64,000 nt of DNA. Source: Margaritifera margaritifera. Its lineage: Eukaryota; Mollusca; Bivalvia; Unionida; Margaritiferidae. The notes under the pieces were generated by a model, which was not told where the DNA came from, did not search any database, and saw nothing but the letters and a program-made list of their open reading frames with translations. Below are positions 61,423 through 64,000 of this stretch, piece after piece. Position 1 is the first letter of the stretch. Every line of letters begins with the position of its first letter. The position numbers and the translations under genes were made by a program. The stretch is from positions 875,501 to 939,500 of the forward strand of contig JAQPZY010001200.1 of assembly GCA_029931535.1 (NCBI GenBank), written 5' to 3'.

Positions 61423-61981
61423 TCCATACCTCTTGAGAAACCGAAATAATTTATCATTCCATGACAATTCTGCATGACTGTGATTCATTTGTGACTATGT
61501 GCATCGGGTAAAATAAGACATTGATCTGCTCTCGGGTCCAAAATCACCGTCAAAAATCTGTTTCATCATAATATGATAAGTCCTTAAATGCACCGAGATT
61601 TATGTCAAGTATCGACATATGTGATATGACATCACGTTTATTACAATATGATGTGTTTGAAACTGATTCGATTCCTGGATATAAAACAAAATCGTCTACT
61701 ACTATTACCTTAAGCACAGTGGAGTTTATTCAAGAGTAAAGTTTCCAGGTTTTTTAGTTTTGCTTAAAGCCATGAAGGTTACTTATTTAAGATTTGTTGG
61801 TTTCTACTTTCAATTTCAAACAACCTTCATGTATTGTTTGCAAGGGGCGCCTAAAGGATGCAAGTAATGAGAAATTGTATGAGAAGAAGAGTAATTATTG
61901 TACACTAAAACGTGTTTTTGTCTTTTATAACAATAGTAAAAGCATAACGTCTGATACAGACAGACAGACCAACAGACAGAA
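59801..61981 (+). repeat. macrosatellite unit 6
   Basis: Its start matches unit 4 (4371 bp upstream) and its end matches the end of unit 4, for example CTACTATTACCTTAAGCAC near 61694-61712. Confidence 0.9.
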
Positions 61982-62394
61982 ATTCTGTTTTATTTCAAAG
62001 TTTGTATCGAATTCATGTATTTGAGGTACGGGTGGTGAAATATTGCATTTCGCACGGGGTGTATTATACAAATAAATAATATATCTTGACTATATAATTT
62101 ATAAATATGGCAGTAAAAACGGGTGAATTACTATCCGACCATTTAATTTTCTGTGTGTGAGGGAAATGAGACTTTTCGACAAAAAGCTTCTGGTCACCAA
62201 ATAGCTTGAAATAATTAGTGTTGCTTTGATTTGTAGAAAACAAAGAACTAGTTGTATCCATTATATTAATTGCAAAAAGAAACAAAAAATTATCTTGAGG
62301 TAAAAGAATAAAAGATATCCAGATTTGAAGGAAAATCCTCTTCCCCTTCCAGCCTTCCGAAAATTAAATCGTAGGTTCCTTAGCTCCTTTTCAT

Positions 62395-62432
<38 letters not shown>

Positions 62433-63336
62433 TATGCCTCCTGAAAAGCTGCATATCTTTGTGTTTAATTAAGACATTCAATACAGTTACCTTCATTTTG
62501 ACACTATAGACTGGGTGAAATGATTAAATTGTTTGGACTAATGCCACCGTGAAAAATTTTAATATATGTAATGTGCCTATTAATTACCCTGAATAGAAAA
62601 ATTGGAAGTTTTCAGAAAGAAAAATGGTTTCTTTTCCGTGTCGACATTGGTGTGTGACCTCAGTATGTTATATGCACACAGGAAGGGCCGGAATGGTGTT
62701 TTTTTGTGTGTGTTTGTTTAGACTGAAAGAAAAATCTTCAAAGTATCACAGATTGATAAAGATCAAAGATCGATTACTGAGGGTGGCAGTTCTACTGATT
62801 GAGTTTGAAATCTTTACAGATAATTCTTTTTGTTGTTGTTGATACACCAAGGTAAAAAGATTAAAATATTTGAGTCAATTTTGAAAAGTTGCATGGATAC
62901 AGTTATGAATATCTTATCCCAATCTTATGTACTGAAGAACAGCTGGAGTTGCCACACTTTGTGATTATATAGCATTGTGTAGAAGGGATTCATGTCCTTC
63001 AGCAGAGATACACGATTAGATCTTTTCCTTGTTTCGTTTCATGACACCTTCAGTTCTTTTGTTTCTTTGTTACCGTGTTTTGTTTTAAAGTTAAAACTCT
63101 TACTTAGTATTTTAATCCCATCCAGAGCCCCACTAGGTTTTTCCCAATAACAGGGTTGGGTTTACTGGAGATCATTTACATTGGCTATACCAGTATGATC
63201 AGACAAAGACGACACAGCCCTGTTATGGTAAGATGTTAACTCTTTTATTCTTTTGATGTTCTCGCTTATATCATATTCTGATTTTTGCCCGCACATGCCA
63301 GTTTAAACTATGCCTGTTATGTGTGTGTGTGTGCGT

Positions 63337-63394
<58 letters not shown>

Positions 63395-63596
63395 TAGATA
63401 TTTTATTTATATTTCACGGTTTGTTAGGAATTCATATAATGGATGCACCGACAATGTGTAGGGGTCTAGATGCTGTATATCCCATAGAATAAATGACATA
63501 CTTAATATATTTGAATCATAGATTTATAAGCGGGACAGAATGTGCATGACTATTGCTTTTGGTAAAATTTTATATCGTACTTACTATATGACGAGC

Positions 63597-63632
<36 letters not shown>

Positions 63633-64000
63633 TCCATACCTCTTGAGAAACCGAAATAATTTATCATTCCATGACAATTCTGCATGACTGTGATTCATTT
63701 GTGACTATGTGCATCGGGTAAAATAAGACATTGATCTGCTCTCGGGTCCAAAATCACCGTCAAAAATCTGTTTCATCATAATATGATAAGTCCTTAAATG
63801 CACCGAGATTTATGTCAAGTATCGACATATGTGATATGACATCACGTTTATTACAATATGATGTGTTTGAAACTGATTCGATTCCTGGATATAAAACAAA
63901 ATCGTCTACTACTATTACCTTAAGCACAGTGGAGTTTATTCAAGAGTAAAGTTTCCAGGTTTTTTAGTTTTGCTTAAAGCCATGAAGGTTACTTATTTAA
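61982..64000 (+). repeat. macrosatellite unit 7 (cut by window end)
   Basis: Its start matches unit 5 (4388 bp upstream). The unit is cut by the window edge. Near 63035 there is a small local duplication, GTTTCGTTTC for GTTTC. Confidence 0.9.

Larger units (their letters stand above)
48860..64000 (+). repeat. macrosatellite: tandem ~2.2-kb units, continuing past the window
   Basis: Seven units, taking ATTCTGTTTTATTTCAAAG as unit start: 48884, 50901, 53134, 55430, 57594, 59801 and 61982. Spacings are 2017, 2233, 2296, 2164, 2207 and 2181; the seventh reaches the window end about 170 bases short of complete. Units are very similar and differ mainly in the lengths of three simple-repeat tracts: (TG)n(AG)n, a (GA)n after CGAGCGAG, and a (GA)n after TTTATTTCAG. 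No gene family is recognised. Recurrent short frames begin at non-ATG codons and break in some units. Confidence 0.95.

Noticed and set aside
48967..62285. Recurrent 65-95-codon minus-strand frame in macrosatellite units
   Set aside because: The frame differs in start and length between units, is of AT-rich composition, and shows no family motif. It is best explained as a by-product of the repeat.
49311..62842. Recurrent 72-79-codon plus-strand frame in macrosatellite units
   Set aside because: It begins at TTG, not ATG, has no recognisable motif, and is frame-shifted at a poly-T run in units 5-7. Its recurrence follows from unit identity.
1..64000. CRISPR array or bacterial operon
   Set aside because: No short regularly spaced direct repeats with unique spacers; gene structure, splice-like sites and transposons are eukaryotic.

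Overview
The window looks like nuclear DNA from a marine invertebrate, most likely a bivalve or other mollusc. It is AT-rich, has no operons, and contains splice-site-flanked exon fragments, many microsatellites, solo LTRs, MITEs, a tRNA-derived SINE and degenerate arrays of ~145 bp. I associate these array sequences with bivalve genomes; that attribution is from memory, not from a search. No complete, intact host gene is visible. Nearly all recognisable coding sequence is decayed transposon or virus-like DNA. The exceptions are one plausible SET-domain exon and some possible Ig-like exon remnants.

Layout. 0-5.4 kb: an unrecognised broken reading frame, a decayed non-LTR retrotransposon (LINE) split by a 160-bp hAT-type MITE, and a few Ig-like exon candidates. 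7-18.3 kb: the remains of one or more Maverick/Polinton elements, all genes on the minus strand. They include a fibre-like gene with tail-fibre-type motifs, an adenain-like protease, two sets of capsid-type fragments, a second capsid-type (penton-like) gene, an rve integrase with a chromodomain-like end, and several small unassigned frames. I could not find its DNA polymerase or its terminal repeats. 18.6-40 kb: three solo LTRs of one family (two with perfect 4-bp target duplications), other dispersed repeats, one SET-domain exon, a broken zinc-finger gene, arrays with ~145-bp periods and a SINE. 40.8-43.5 kb: a decayed hAT transposase and a 466-bp inverted-repeat MITE with TA ends. 43.5-48.85 kb: no recognisable genes.

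48.86 kb to the end of the window: a macrosatellite of ~2.2-kb units, six full and a seventh almost complete, running past the window edge. Each unit carries (TG)n(AG)n and other (GA)n tracts and a precisely conserved 78-nt nested inverted repeat. Units 4-7 show a dimeric, ~4.38-kb higher-order pattern.

The most interesting items are the Polinton remnant, with its duplicated or shuffled capsid fragments and fibre-like gene, and the macrosatellite with its conserved hairpin. Coordinates of decayed genes are approximate. All homology statements come from recognising motifs by eye, not from searches.
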